DNA from: Ruminiclostridium hungatei
GTDB taxonomy: Bacteria > Bacillota > Clostridia > Acetivibrionales > DSM-1351
Assembly (NCBI RefSeq): GCF_002051585.1
Contig: NZ_MZGX01000008.1
Coordinates: forward strand, 124,001-188,000
Direction of reading: 5' to 3'
DNA: 64,000 bases
Of the stretch, positions 47,108 through 56,897 are shown piece by piece; position 1 is the first letter of the stretch, and every line of letters starts with the position of its first letter. Both the position numbers and the translations under genes were made by a program. The notes below the pieces were generated by a model. The model searched no databases, was not told the origin of the DNA, and saw only the letters and a list, made by a program, of their open reading frames with translations.

Positions 47108-47333
47108 GAACAACTCCTTTGTGTTAGTCGTACAAAGCCTTTTATTGCCTATTTATATATTGTACCACATAAGTGTGCCATTAAAAAAATTGTATTGAAT
47201 ATTCAAATCTGCAAATGCGCCAATTTATCAATTGTCCAACAATTTTTATATACACTGCTAAAGTCCATTATATGAGTCAATACTTTTAATAGCACAGAGC
47301 ATAAATTAATGTTTTAAAAAGCCAATATGATGT

Positions 47334-47339
47334 TATAAT
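47334..47339 (+). promoter_or_regulatory. Candidate -10 element of murT-gatD
   Basis: TATAAT on the plus strand 76 bases ahead of the murT start; a -35 is not clear (TGTTTT at 18 bases). The 308-bp gap between the divergent glycosyltransferase and murT is AT-rich with no gene. Confidence 0.3.
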
Positions 47340-47415
47340 GGTTTATTATAATGGTTTATCCAATAACACTAAGAACACTAATGATTTTTTGTATCAAGTC
47401 ATTCAGGGAGCATTT

Positions 47416-48828
47416 ATGAATTTTAGAAAAGTAGTTTCCATTTTTACTGCAAAGCTGGCCATTAAGGTACTTCGCATATTGAAAAGAGGCGGGACCACGC
47501 TTCCGGGCAAACTGGCCTTTAAGGTCTGGCCCGGCATCCTTAAGTCAATTGCCTGTAATTTTGAGATCATCATGGTAACAGGCACAAACGGTAAAACCAC
47601 CACGACCAGAATAATTGAGGAAATTTTAAAGAACAATTCCGTTGATTACATAACAAATAAGTCGGGAGCAAACCTTTTAAGCGGCATAACCACCATATTC
47701 ATTCAGGCTGTTACCCTTACCGGCAGTCCCCGGCACAAGGTGGCGCTGATAGAAAGTGACGAAGCCGCCTTCAACCAGGTGACAAAGCATCTGCGGCCCA
47801 AAGCCGTAGTAGTAACAAACTTTTTCAGGGATCAGTTGGACAGATACGGTGAGCTCTATTCCACTCTTAACGCTGTCAAATCCGGATTGGACAGGCTTTC
47901 AGGCAGCACTGCCCTTATTCTCAACGCAGATGACTCCATGTGCGCCTCCCTGGGGAGGGAAACCGAAAAGCAGGTGCTCTATTACGGAATGGCGCCTGAT
48001 ACCGATACAGGGGGGAAATCTGGTGCGGGAGATATCAATACCGATGCAATGTTCTGTATAAACTGCAAGAGCAAATATGAGTACACCAACCGGGTATACG
48101 GACACCTTGGGGGGTTTTACTGTACCAACTGCGGCTATGGAAGACCTGCGGCAAATCTTGAATGTACAGGTATAAGAGAAGCCGGAAGCAGTTTTACCAC
48201 AATTGACTGGGTGAACAAGCCTCCGCTGTCTGCGGACAGTCAGCAGCATGTTACACGAATCAACCTGCCCGGCCTTTACAATGTCTATAACGCAATGGCG
48301 GCGGCTACCTGCGGACTGGCCCTGGGCTACGGTACACAGTCGGTGACAGATGCTCTTCAGTCCTTTGAATGCGGCTTTGGAAGAATGGAGTCAATAACCG
48401 TAGGGGACAAGACAATAAAGCTTATACTGGTAAAAAACCCCACAGGCTTCAATCAGGTACTTAGCTTTTTGACCTTGGACAACCAGCAGTTGAATGCGGC
48501 TTTTCTGATAAACGACAATCTTGCCGACGGAACTGATATTTCCTGGCTTTGGGATGTGGATTTCGAGCAGCTTAACGACAGCCCCCATAAAATAGGGAAT
48601 CTTTTTGCCTCAGGCATCCGCGGTGAGGATATGGCCGTCAGACTAAAATACAGCGGCCTGGACACAAATAAAATACGCATAATAAAGGATTACCAGCTAT
48701 TGTTGGAGAGGGGCCTGGAGCAGACCCCGGCAGGCGGCTGTTTCCACATATTGCCCACTTATACGGCAATGCTTGATATTCGTGGTATTCTAAAGAAAAA
48801 GTACAATTTAAAGGAGTTCTGGAAATAG
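47416..48828 (+). CDS. murT: MurT, lipid II isoglutaminyl synthase subunit
   Basis: Mur-ligase-like subunit that, with GatD, amidates the D-Glu of lipid II. Central domain with P-loop MVTGTNGKTTTTRIIEEIL (about 55-73); inserted Cys4 zinc ribbon (CINCKSKYEY...FYCTNCGYGRP, about 214-245) typical of MurT; C-terminal DUF1727 domain with FECGFGRMESI. Length 470. ATG at 47416 has AGGGAG; the longer frame from 47338 lies over the promoter. Confidence 0.93.
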   Translation: MNFRKVVSIFTAKLAIKVLRILKRGGTTLPGKLAFKVWPGILKSIACNFEIIMVTGTNGKTTTTRIIEEILKNNSVDYITNKSGANLLSGITTIFIQAVTLTGSPRHKVALIESDEAAFNQVTKHLRPKAVVVTNFFRDQLDRYGELYSTLNAVKSGLDRLSGSTALILNADDSMCASLGRETEKQVLYYGMAPDTDTGGKSGAGDINTDAMFCINCKSKYEYTNRVYGHLGGFYCTNCGYGRPAANLECTGIREAGSSFTTIDWVNKPPLSADSQQHVTRINLPGLYNVYNAMAAATCGLALGYGTQSVTDALQSFECGFGRMESITVGDKTIKLILVKNPTGFNQVLSFLTLDNQQLNAAFLINDNLADGTDISWLWDVDFEQLNDSPHKIGNLFASGIRGEDMAVRLKYSGLDTNKIRIIKDYQLLLERGLEQTPAGGCFHILPTYTAMLDIRGILKKKYNLKEFWK

Positions 48829-48829
48829 T

Positions 48830-49582
48830 ATGTATGATCTGAATATATGTCATTTATATCCCGACCTGCTGAACACCTATGGGGACAGAGGCAATATACT
48901 GGCCCTTCAAAAGCGGGCCCAGTGGCACAGCATAGACACCCTGGTTACAAACGTAACCATAGGCGATTCTTTTGATTCGTCTCTCTATGATATTATTTTT
49001 CTTGGGGGCGGGCAGGATTACGAGCAGGAAATAATCCAGTCTGATGTTTTAAATCAGAAGGGTACGGAAATAAAAGCCGCCATAGAAGGCATGAAGGTTT
49101 TCCTTTGCATCTGCGGAGGCTATCAGCTCATGGGCAAGTATTATAAAACCTGGGACGGAAAGGAAATAGAGTTTCTTGGTGCTCTGGATTTATGGACCGT
49201 AGGCGGAAAAGAGCGTATGATAGGCAATATTGTATTTGAAAGCGACATTATAAAAGCCGGGGATAATCCGGTAAGAATTGTGGGCTTTGAAAACCACTCG
49301 GGCAGAACTTATCTCGGACAGGGTATCAAGCCTCTGGGCAGGGTCATTTCAGGAAATGGCAACAATGGTGAAGACGGTTTCGAAGGTGCCGTATACAAAA
49401 ATGTTTATTGCTCCTATTCTCACGGCAGCCTCCTGCCAAAGAACCCCCTGCTGACAGATCACCTGCTTTCACTGGCACTGAAGCAGAAATACCCGGATTT
49501 TGAAGCTCTTGGAGTTTTGGACGATACCTTTGAGGACGCTGCAAGGTCATCTGTCATGCAACGCATACTAAAGACCCCTTGA
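48830..49582 (+). CDS. gatD: GatD, lipid II isoglutaminyl synthase glutaminase subunit
   Basis: Class I (CobB/CobQ-like) glutaminase partner of MurT that supplies ammonia. Catalytic Cys in FLCICGGYQLMGKYY (about residue 94), His in YCSYSHGSLLPKNP (near 199). Starts one base after the murT stop, with AAGGAG thirteen bases upstream inside murT. Length 250. Confidence 0.93.
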   Translation: MYDLNICHLYPDLLNTYGDRGNILALQKRAQWHSIDTLVTNVTIGDSFDSSLYDIIFLGGGQDYEQEIIQSDVLNQKGTEIKAAIEGMKVFLCICGGYQLMGKYYKTWDGKEIEFLGALDLWTVGGKERMIGNIVFESDIIKAGDNPVRIVGFENHSGRTYLGQGIKPLGRVISGNGNNGEDGFEGAVYKNVYCSYSHGSLLPKNPLLTDHLLSLALKQKYPDFEALGVLDDTFEDAARSSVMQRILKTP

Positions 49583-49623
49583 AATATACAACTGACTTTT
49601 TATAACTCTTATGTAAAAAACAG

Positions 49624-49653
49624 TTGACACCACAAAAAGGAACATGTTAGTAT
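49624..49653 (+). promoter_or_regulatory. Promoter of the aroF T-box leader
   Basis: TTGACA (49624-49629), 18-base spacer, TAGTAT (49648-49653). It lies 40 bases past gatD and immediately upstream of the T-box. Confidence 0.6.
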
Positions 49654-49664
49654 ATTTATTAATA

Positions 49665-49975
49665 TTACAGCTTAAACAAAAATGTGATGAATGGGAAAAC
49701 TGATTGGGTTGTTTCGAATCGGTTGGCAGATTGTATGATTCTTCAAAGCGAGCAGTAGATGGTGAAAGTACTGCAGGATAGTAAATTTGCAAGTTCTCCC
49801 ATGAACAGTATGATTGAACCTGATTTGTAGGTCATACCGGGCCTTTCCCGTTATAGGAGGAGTGTATCGGATATGCAGTTTCCCGTACATGAGTGAGATG
49901 GTTTTTACCAAATTGGGTGGTACCGCGTGGATTATAAGTCCTCGTCCCTTTTTTACAGGGATGAGGGCTTTTTTA
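49665..49975 (+). promoter_or_regulatory. T-box riboswitch, probably tRNA-Phe responsive
   Basis: Leader of the DAHP synthase gene. The conserved T-box GGGTGGTACCGCG is at 49915-49927, followed by a terminator (stem about 49940-49967, T-run to 49974). Stem I apical region with GGTGAAAG lies near 49761. A lower stem pairs ATGGGA (49691-49696) with TCCCAT (49797-49802), and the triplet just before the latter, TTC (49794-49796), sits where the specifier falls in glyQS, suggesting a Phe codon. This assignment is by alignment in my head. Confidence 0.85.
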
Positions 49976-50029
49976 TATTTATTCAACATTTTAAGGATAT
50001 GCAAAATATTAATTTTCAGGAGGTATTTT

Positions 50030-51043
50030 ATGATTATTGTAATGGGACAGAACGCTACCAAGAAGGATATTGAAAACGTAGAAAACAAACTTATAGAGCT
50101 GGGCTTCAAAACTCATCCGATTTACGGAGATATCAAGACAGTAATCGGTGCCATCGGTGACAAGAGGCTGTTAAACCTTCATTCCATTTCACAGATGCCC
50201 GGTGTGGAAACCCTGGTTCCCATAATGAAACCTTACAAACTGGCCAGCAATGAACTTCAGCAGGCTCCTACAATAATTGAAGTGGGCGATGTGCGGATCG
50301 GCGGGGATGAAATAGTGGTCATGGCCGGGCCCTGTGCTATTGAAAATGAAAAGGATTTTGTTGAAACCGCCAAAAGTGTCAAGAGATCAGGGGCCAAGAT
50401 ATTGCGGGGCGGAGCCTTCAAACCCAGAAGTTCTCCCTATGCCTTTCAGGGACTTGAGGAGGACGGCCTGAAAATCATGGTAGCCGGCCGTGAAGCAACG
50501 GGCCTGAAGCTTGTTACAGAAGTGGTAGATACCAGAGATGTTGAGTTGGTCAACACATACACTGACATATTCCAGATCGGTGCGAGAAATATGCAGAACT
50601 TCAGACTGCTAAGCGAGGTTGGCATGACCAACAAGCCGGTACTTTTGAAAAGGGGCCTGTCAGCCACAATCGAAGAATGGCTTATGGCGGCAGAGTATAT
50701 TATTGCCGAGGGCAACCACAATGTAATTCTATGTGAAAGAGGAATCCGGACCTTTGAGACAGCTACCAGAAACACCCTGGATTTAAGCTCAATCCCTGTC
50801 ATCAAGGAGGTGTCTCATCTTCCCATAGTTGTGGACCCCAGCCACGCCACAGGTAACTGGAAGTATGTGCCCGCGCTGGCAAAGGGCGCCATAGCCACCG
50901 GAGCAGACGGTTTGATTATAGAAGTCCACCCCAATCCTCCCTGTGCGCTTTGCGACGGCCCTCAATCACTCAGGCCCGAGAAGTTTGAGTCTCTTATGGC
51001 GGAGTTAAAACTTGTAGCCCAGTCGGTTCAAAGGAAGCTATAA
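50030..51043 (+). CDS. aroF: DAHP synthase (3-deoxy-7-phosphoheptulonate synthase), class I beta
   Basis: First step of aromatic amino-acid synthesis: PEP + erythrose-4-P. N-terminal ferredoxin-like regulatory domain (about 1-75) then the TIM-barrel with VMAGPCAIENEKDF, LRGGAFKPRSSPYAFQG, VLLKRGLSAT and PIVVDPSHATG. Length 337, as in the T. maritima-type enzyme. ATG at 50030 follows an AGGAGG site. Control by the T-box ties it to aminoacyl supply. Confidence 0.95.
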   Translation: MIIVMGQNATKKDIENVENKLIELGFKTHPIYGDIKTVIGAIGDKRLLNLHSISQMPGVETLVPIMKPYKLASNELQQAPTIIEVGDVRIGGDEIVVMAGPCAIENEKDFVETAKSVKRSGAKILRGGAFKPRSSPYAFQGLEEDGLKIMVAGREATGLKLVTEVVDTRDVELVNTYTDIFQIGARNMQNFRLLSEVGMTNKPVLLKRGLSATIEEWLMAAEYIIAEGNHNVILCERGIRTFETATRNTLDLSSIPVIKEVSHLPIVVDPSHATGNWKYVPALAKGAIATGADGLIIEVHPNPPCALCDGPQSLRPEKFESLMAELKLVAQSVQRKL

Positions 51044-51069
51044 TTTCACGGCCTTTTCCAACGCAAACA

Positions 51070-51098
51070 ACGGGAGCCGCCTGTACGGCGCCTCCCGT
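51070..51098. terminator. Bidirectional terminator hairpin between aroF and slt
   Basis: ACGGGAGcCGCC pairs with GGCGcCTCCCGT around a five-base loop, with one internal mismatch. T-runs are short on both sides. It sits between the convergent ends of aroF and slt. Confidence 0.55.
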
Positions 51099-51116
51099 CA
51101 TATTTGTTCCGGTCAT

Positions 51117-51698
51117 TTATTTTTCCTTACTGTAAAGCTTATTGTAAATCCAGTTATATTTCTTTATTTTATCCACATAATTCCTGGTTTCCTCAAAAGG
51201 TATACGATCCAGGGTTTTTCCGTCACTGCTTATACTATCATCCTTAAGCCATTTTGAGACATTGCCGCTTCCGGCATTATATGCGGCCAAAGCCAGCTCG
51301 GCGTTTTGATCATACTGTTTCAGAAGTCTGGCTATGTACCAGCAGCCAATGCGAATATTGGTCTCCGGTTCCAGCAATTGCCCTGTCTCAAAATTTTCTA
51401 TGGAGATTTTCTCTGCTGCCCATTCTCCCGTACTGTCCATGATCTGCATAAGCCCTTTTGCACTTCTGGGAGACACAGCATCGGGGTCGAAGCCGCTTTC
51501 CGCCTTAATCATGGAATAGACCAGAAGCTTATCCAGGTCATACTCCCGGGCATACTTTTCCACATATTGCGAATATGTGGTAGGATACATGTAATACAGA
51601 GCATATTTGACCACTGTTATTGAAAACAGTACAAAAAATACCAGCAGTAAAAATACTAAAAAAGTTTTATACTTGCCTGAAGTCTTCCTTCTTTTCAA
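51117..51698 (-). CDS. Membrane-anchored lytic transglycosylase (SLT family)
   Basis: Cell-wall enzyme cutting glycan strands. One N-terminal membrane helix (about 11-35), then an SLT domain with catalytic Glu in SMIKAESGFDPDAVSPRSAK, GLMQIMDSTGEWAA and LALAAYNAGSGNVSKWL. Length 193. Start TTG at 51698 behind AAGGTGATTTC. It follows coaE and polA on the same strand. Confidence 0.9.
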   Translation of the reverse strand: MKRRKTSGKYKTFLVFLLLVFFVLFSITVVKYALYYMYPTTYSQYVEKYAREYDLDKLLVYSMIKAESGFDPDAVSPRSAKGLMQIMDSTGEWAAEKISIENFETGQLLEPETNIRIGCWYIARLLKQYDQNAELALAAYNAGSGNVSKWLKDDSISSDGKTLDRIPFEETRNYVDKIKKYNWIYNKLYSKEK

Positions 51699-51702
51699 GA
51701 AA

Positions 51703-52314
51703 TCACCTTAACAGCCCGTTTAACTGACTTTTTACTTCTTCCCTCAAATGAGAGTAATCATGGTTATTATATATCACAGTATGGGCAATTTTTATATATT
51801 CCTGCTCCTTGAGCTGCGAATTGATTCTGGAAACAGCCTCTTCGTATGTCATTCCGTTTCGTTCCATTATCCTCTTTATACGCAGCTCCTTATCAGCAGC
51901 AACCGTCCATACCTTTTGGCATAAGTCCAAAAAACCTGTCTTTATGGGTATTGGAGCATCAATAACAATAATCTTCGTCTTTTTTGATAGCTGTTCCTTC
52001 ACATTATCTTTTATTCTTTGAGCAACATATTTATGCACAATGGCGTTTAATTCCAGAAGTTTTTCGCTGTTGTCAAAAACTATCCGGGCCAGTCCCTTAC
52101 GATCAAGCTGCCCCGATTCATCAAGTATATTCCTGCCAAAAGCCTCCGTCAACTCCTCTAAAGCCTTTTCTCCCGGCATTACCACCTGCCTGCTTATCAT
52201 ATCTGCATCTATTACGGCAGCGCCCATTTCTGCTAAAATACCGCTGACAGTGCTCTTGCCGCTGCCAATCCCTCCGGTTATTCCAAGTACCAGAGAACTG
52301 TTATTTTGTCTCAT
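51703..52314 (-). CDS. coaE: CoaE, dephospho-CoA kinase
   Basis: Last step of coenzyme A synthesis. P-loop LGITGGIGSGKSTVSGILAE at the N-terminus; the AADKELRIKRIMERNGMTYE region supplies lid and CoA-binding residues. Length 203. The ATG at 52314 lies inside the 3' end of polA (14 bases overlap), typical of the polA-coaE pair; no strong ribosome site is seen, so coupling is likely. Confidence 0.93.
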   Translation of the reverse strand: MRQNNSSLVLGITGGIGSGKSTVSGILAEMGAAVIDADMISRQVVMPGEKALEELTEAFGRNILDESGQLDRKGLARIVFDNSEKLLELNAIVHKYVAQRIKDNVKEQLSKKTKIIVIDAPIPIKTGFLDLCQKVWTVAADKELRIKRIMERNGMTYEEAVSRINSQLKEQEYIKIAHTVIYNNHDYSHLREEVKSQLNGLLR

Positions 52315-54991
52315 ACCAGCTTTCACCACTCTTTACCTCAACAGTCATAGGTACTTTGAGTTCAACTGCCTGTTCCATACATTGTTTAAGCAATGCGGAC
52401 ACCTCTTCCAGTTCGGATTTTTCCGTCTCAACTATGAGCTCATCGTGTACCTGCAGAATGAGCCTGGATTTCAGCTTCCTCTTCTTCAGCTCGCTGTAAA
52501 CCTTAACCATGGAAATTTTTATTATATCCGCAGCACTGCCCTGTATAGGCGTATTCATTGCAACCCTTTCTCCAAAGGACCTTACATTGAAGTTGCTCGC
52601 TTTGAGCTCCGGAAGATATCTCCTTCTGTTGAACAGTGTGGTCACAAAACCTGCTTCCTTCCCTTTTGCTACGGTCTCGCTCATATAGTCCCTGACCTTG
52701 GAGTATTTTTCAAGATAGTCATCAATATATTTTTTAGCTTCCTTCCTGGTAACACCGATATCCTTTGAAAGGCTGAAATCGCCAATCCCATAAACTATTC
52801 CGAAATTAACGGCTTTGGCTCTGGAACGCATAAGCGGGGTTACCTGCTCCACAGGAATACCAAACACCTTGGAGGCCGTGGTAGTATGAATATCCTCATT
52901 ATTGCTGAAGGCGGATATCATATTTGCATCTCCCGTTATATGAGCCAGTACTCTGAGCTCAATCTGGGAATAGTCCGCATCCAGCAGCAAAAAGTTATCA
53001 TCCGTAGGAATGAATACCTTCCTGATTTTTCTGCCCATTTCCAGCTTTATGGGTATATTCTGCAGGTTTGGTTCCGTGCTGCTGATTCTGCCGGTGGCAG
53101 TGACGGTCTGATTAAAGCTGGAATGTATTTTGCAGGTAGCAGGGTCAAGTATGCCCAGCAGTCCGTCTGCATAGGTGGATTTCAGCTTCATCAGCGATCT
53201 GTATTCCAGTATCCTGTCAACGATTTCGTGCTTCTGGGACAACTGCTCCAGTACCTCGGCATCTGTGGAGTATCCGGTTTTAGTCTTTTTAACCGCAGGA
53301 AGGTTCAGCTTCTCAAATAATATTATTCCCAATTGTTTGGGGGAATTTATATTAAAATTTTCACCTGCCAGCATATATATTTCATTTTCCAGTATGACCA
53401 GCCTTAAATCCATTTCCCTGGAATATGCCTTCAGGCCCTCAACGTCCACCTTAAAGCCCCACAGCTCCATATCTGCCAGAACCTCTACCAGCGGCAGTTC
53501 AATATCATAATACAGTTCATGCTGGCCGTTGCCCTCAATAATAGGCACGTATTTCAAGGTCAACTGGTATATGGCAGAAACACAGGCAGCACAGACTGTC
53601 GCCGGGTTAACCTCAAGTCCCTGCTGCAGCATCCTGCCATGCTTGTCATATAGGATTTCAGCAGGAAGAATACTCTTTTTGAGATTTTCTTCCGCCAGTT
53701 CGGAAATGGTATAGCTGTTTCGTGTAGGCTCAAGGATATATGCCCCGATCATGGTGTCGAATTCAATACCCTTTACGTCTATTCCCCTGGCCTTACAGTA
53801 TTTTATAAACTTTTTAAGATCATGTCCATACTTTTTTATAGCAGCATTTTCAAGAACATCCTTTAATACAGCTATTGCAGTACCTTCTGCAAATTCCTGA
53901 GTAAATTCCAAGACTGCCGGAGCATATTCCTGCCGGCAGGCATATATGCATAAATGGTCAAGCCTGTTATCCACCGGATCAACGTGATAGTAAACCGCCA
54001 TTTTTTTACTTTCCTCAACAGCTTTTATGCAGGACTCCAGCTCACCGGCAGTATCCACCTTGACATGTTCTATGTCCAGCTCCTCTGAAGCCTCGGCAAT
54101 AGGTACATCTCCCAGGCCGTACCTGTCTATGAAGGTCTTGAATTCAAGCTTTTTGAATATACTGTAAAGCCTTTCCCTGTCAAAGTCCGTTCTGGCATAC
54201 TGCTGAAGGTCTGTGATACATGGCATCTGCCGCACGATGGTGGCCAGCCTCTTGCTCAGGAAAGCCAGCTCCCTGTTTGCCTCCAGCTTTTCGCGGACAC
54301 CTTTTTTTTCTACTCTGTCTATATTTTCATACAGCTCTTCAATACTGTGGAATTTCTGGATAAGATCCAGCGCGGTTTTTTCACCAACACCGGGAACTCC
54401 CGGAATATTATCAGAGGCATCTCCCATCAGGCCCTTCACGTCAATAAGCATTTTGGGAGTAACTCCATATTTCTCAATTACTTTTTGATAATCGTATTCA
54501 TCAGTCTCGGTTTTGTTTCCCCTGGTAACCGGGAGCTTTATCCTGGTGGTCTCTGATGCCAACTGCAGGGAATCCCTGTCCCCTGTCAACAGAATGGCCT
54601 CCATACCGTTTTCTTCGGCACACAGGGATATGGACCCCAGAATGTCGTCAGCTTCAAACCCGGGAGTCTCAATTCTCTTGATGTTCATGGCATCCAGCAC
54701 CTGCTTGATTATGGGCACCTGCACAGCCAGTTCCTCCGGCATGCCCTTTCGCTGGGCCTTATACTTGTCATATTCCAGGTGCCTGAAGGTTGGCTCCTTC
54801 ATGTCAAAAGCCACGCAGAGGTATTTTGGATTCTCCTCGGTCAAGTATTTGGTGAGTATATTGATAAAACCAAACACAGCATTGGTATAAATGCCTTCTG
54901 AAGTTGTGAGCATGGCACTCTTGCTCAAACCGTAAAAGGCTCTGTTCAAAATGCTGTTTCCATCCACAACCATTATTTTCTCTGAGTTCAT
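52301..54991 (-). CDS. polA: DNA polymerase I
   Basis: Repair and Okazaki-processing polymerase. 5'-nuclease domain (about 1-290, GFEADDILGSISLCAEENGM; DVKGLMGDASDNIPGVPGVG), a degenerate 3'-5' exonuclease region (about 300-490) in which the first DxE motif is replaced (VYYHVDPVDN), and the polymerase domain with motif A (DADYSQIELRVLAH), motif B (RAKAVNFGIVYG) and motif C (LQVHDELIVE). Length 896. Lack of proofreading motifs is common in Firmicutes. Confidence 0.96.
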   Translation of the reverse strand: MNSEKIMVVDGNSILNRAFYGLSKSAMLTTSEGIYTNAVFGFINILTKYLTEENPKYLCVAFDMKEPTFRHLEYDKYKAQRKGMPEELAVQVPIIKQVLDAMNIKRIETPGFEADDILGSISLCAEENGMEAILLTGDRDSLQLASETTRIKLPVTRGNKTETDEYDYQKVIEKYGVTPKMLIDVKGLMGDASDNIPGVPGVGEKTALDLIQKFHSIEELYENIDRVEKKGVREKLEANRELAFLSKRLATIVRQMPCITDLQQYARTDFDRERLYSIFKKLEFKTFIDRYGLGDVPIAEASEELDIEHVKVDTAGELESCIKAVEESKKMAVYYHVDPVDNRLDHLCIYACRQEYAPAVLEFTQEFAEGTAIAVLKDVLENAAIKKYGHDLKKFIKYCKARGIDVKGIEFDTMIGAYILEPTRNSYTISELAEENLKKSILPAEILYDKHGRMLQQGLEVNPATVCAACVSAIYQLTLKYVPIIEGNGQHELYYDIELPLVEVLADMELWGFKVDVEGLKAYSREMDLRLVILENEIYMLAGENFNINSPKQLGIILFEKLNLPAVKKTKTGYSTDAEVLEQLSQKHEIVDRILEYRSLMKLKSTYADGLLGILDPATCKIHSSFNQTVTATGRISSTEPNLQNIPIKLEMGRKIRKVFIPTDDNFLLLDADYSQIELRVLAHITGDANMISAFSNNEDIHTTTASKVFGIPVEQVTPLMRSRAKAVNFGIVYGIGDFSLSKDIGVTRKEAKKYIDDYLEKYSKVRDYMSETVAKGKEAGFVTTLFNRRRYLPELKASNFNVRSFGERVAMNTPIQGSAADIIKISMVKVYSELKKRKLKSRLILQVHDELIVETEKSELEEVSALLKQCMEQAVELKVPMTVEVKSGESWYETK

Positions 54992-55006
54992 TAATGCCCT
55001 CCAGCC

Positions 55007-56281
55007 TTACTTGTTCACCAGAAAAATCCTGACAGTCATACTGCCGTTTTTAGCTATGATAGCTTCCATTTGCTTAAGCAGAACGGATTTTTCCGTTTCC
55101 AGGGAGGATATGTCCTGCCCGTTCTTTAAGGCTTCCTTTATCTTATTTTCAATAACTATTTTCTCATTTTCCAGATTATTGTATTCTTCAGTAACATCAG
55201 TTTTTATTATATCAGTTTTAGCCTTTAATTCCAGTTTATATTTTAATAATGCTTCACTTTGCAAAGAAGCATACTCGCTCAGAGGAACGCTGTAATCAAC
55301 GTACTGTGCTATCCCGGCAGTGTTTGCCTCAAATCCGTTAACCATGCCGGAGCCCAACCGGACTGCTCCTTTTTCACCCATTAGTCTGTCCAGCTCCTTG
55401 ATGCCGGTATCAGAAGGGGAAAAAGTCAAATCCAGCTCAACATAGCTGGTAAAATAATGTGCCCCGGTATCGGCTGAAAATGCTGAAGACATTTCACATT
55501 TAAATTGGTATTGGCCCCGGTCATTCTCCGGCGAAGCGGTACTGCCGCCTGCCTGAGCTGCGGCGCCATTTGCGGGGACTTCCGGCAGTTCTCTCTCTCT
55601 GTCAGCCTTGGCCTTTATGTTTCCTGTATTTGCAGCCTGGCTTGCACTGCCGGAGTATACGGTTACCCTGTCAGCCATCATATCCTCGGAGGCTTCCTTT
55701 TGTGCCGCCGAGGCAGTATTATCTCCGCCGCCTGCGGCCTCTTGTTCATCCGTGACATTTCCGCCTTCCGGGGTCTTTTGCATTTTGGAACTGCTGTAGT
55801 TGTTTCCGTCACCTTCACCGCCGGCTATACTCCTGTTGTATTTTATACCTGTATCAGATTCAGCTCCGGAAACCATTGCTCCGGATACGGAGTTTTCATT
55901 TAATGACCCTGAAGCAGGCCTGTTATCAAAGACTCCACTTCCCGGTATAAGATTATATGCCAGAAGTGAGATAACCACAACGGCAGCAGAAGAAACAGCG
56001 GCCATATACTTTTTATTTAACATCAACCTTGAACTCATGGGTTTCTGTTCTTTTTGGACAGTATCCAAAAGCCTTGAGCGGAGAGCTGACTGAAAGCCTT
56101 GGGGTAAAGCCACAGGCTCGTCATTCATGCACAGGCTGGAAAGAAGAGACTCCTCCTTGAGCTTCTGAGCACACTCCGGACATTCTTCAATATGTTTTAA
56201 AAATAATTCTTCAGCTTTTGCTTCCAGTTTATTGTCAATATAAAGTGAAATATATAAATCGCTTTTTTGGCAGAAATTCAT
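55007..56281 (-). CDS. Zinc-finger anti-sigma factor with DUF4349-like C-terminus
   Basis: Membrane anti-sigma factor, 424 residues. N-terminal zf-HC2/ZAS motif (HIEECPEC: His-x3-Cys-x2-Cys, near 30-37); transmembrane helix about 93-112; a low-complexity Ser/Gly/Ala-rich outer linker; and a C-terminal extracytoplasmic part with a coiled coil (EEYNNLENEKIVIENKIKEA) that recalls DUF4349. It follows the ECF sigma gene by 19 bases, so it most likely controls it. Confidence 0.75.
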   Translation of the reverse strand: MNFCQKSDLYISLYIDNKLEAKAEELFLKHIEECPECAQKLKEESLLSSLCMNDEPVALPQGFQSALRSRLLDTVQKEQKPMSSRLMLNKKYMAAVSSAAVVVISLLAYNLIPGSGVFDNRPASGSLNENSVSGAMVSGAESDTGIKYNRSIAGGEGDGNNYSSSKMQKTPEGGNVTDEQEAAGGGDNTASAAQKEASEDMMADRVTVYSGSASQAANTGNIKAKADRERELPEVPANGAAAQAGGSTASPENDRGQYQFKCEMSSAFSADTGAHYFTSYVELDLTFSPSDTGIKELDRLMGEKGAVRLGSGMVNGFEANTAGIAQYVDYSVPLSEYASLQSEALLKYKLELKAKTDIIKTDVTEEYNNLENEKIVIENKIKEALKNGQDISSLETEKSVLLKQMEAIIAKNGSMTVRIFLVNK

Positions 56282-56300
56282 GTTATCCCTCCTTCCAATA

Positions 56301-56897
56301 CTATTTGACGTAGTCTGTAAATAAATGTTCCTTGCCCTGGCACAATAAATCCCTTAATTCGGCCCTGGCTCTGCTTATTCTTGATTTAACGGTGCCTACA
56401 GGTGTCTCCAGCGTCTCTGCAACCTGCTCATAGCTTAGTCCCATGAAGTCGCGCAGGACGATGATTATTCTGTTTTTTTCGCTCATTTTAGCCATAGCCT
56501 CTTTTATGGCAGCCTTTTGGGCATTTGTTTCGGCAATCTTTTCAGGGCCGGGCAAATCCGACACCAGCCTGTCCTTTATGGTAATATCCTCGTAGGTTTC
56601 CTGTTCAATGGAAATATTATGCTTATTTTTATTCTTGCGGATAAAATCAAGGCAAGTATTTGTGGCAATTCGATATAACCAGGTTGAAAAAGAACAATTA
56701 CCTTTAAAATCTTTTATGTATCTGAAGGCTTTAATAAATGCTTCCTGTGCCTGCTCAACCGCATCGTCGGGATTATTCAGCATCCTGTAGCAAATATTGT
56801 AAACTTTGGCATAGTGCTCTTCCGAAAGTTCCTCAAATGCCTGGACATCACCCTGCCGCGCTTTGGTCAGCAATCTTTTTTCGTTATCATATTCCAT
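56301..56897 (-). CDS. ECF-type RNA polymerase sigma factor (SigW/RpoE-like)
   Basis: Group 4 sigma factor of 198 residues. Region 2 (CYRMLNNPDDAVEQAQEAFI; GNCSFSTWLYRIATNTCLDF) and region 4 (FMGLSYEQVAETLETPVGTV followed by KSRISRARAELRDLL) are clear. No region 1 or 3. It pairs with the downstream anti-sigma factor. On the minus strand upstream, TTGCGG, 18 bases and TATAAT form a modest promoter candidate. Confidence 0.9.
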   Translation of the reverse strand: MEYDNEKRLLTKARQGDVQAFEELSEEHYAKVYNICYRMLNNPDDAVEQAQEAFIKAFRYIKDFKGNCSFSTWLYRIATNTCLDFIRKNKNKHNISIEQETYEDITIKDRLVSDLPGPEKIAETNAQKAAIKEAMAKMSEKNRIIIVLRDFMGLSYEQVAETLETPVGTVKSRISRARAELRDLLCQGKEHLFTDYVK

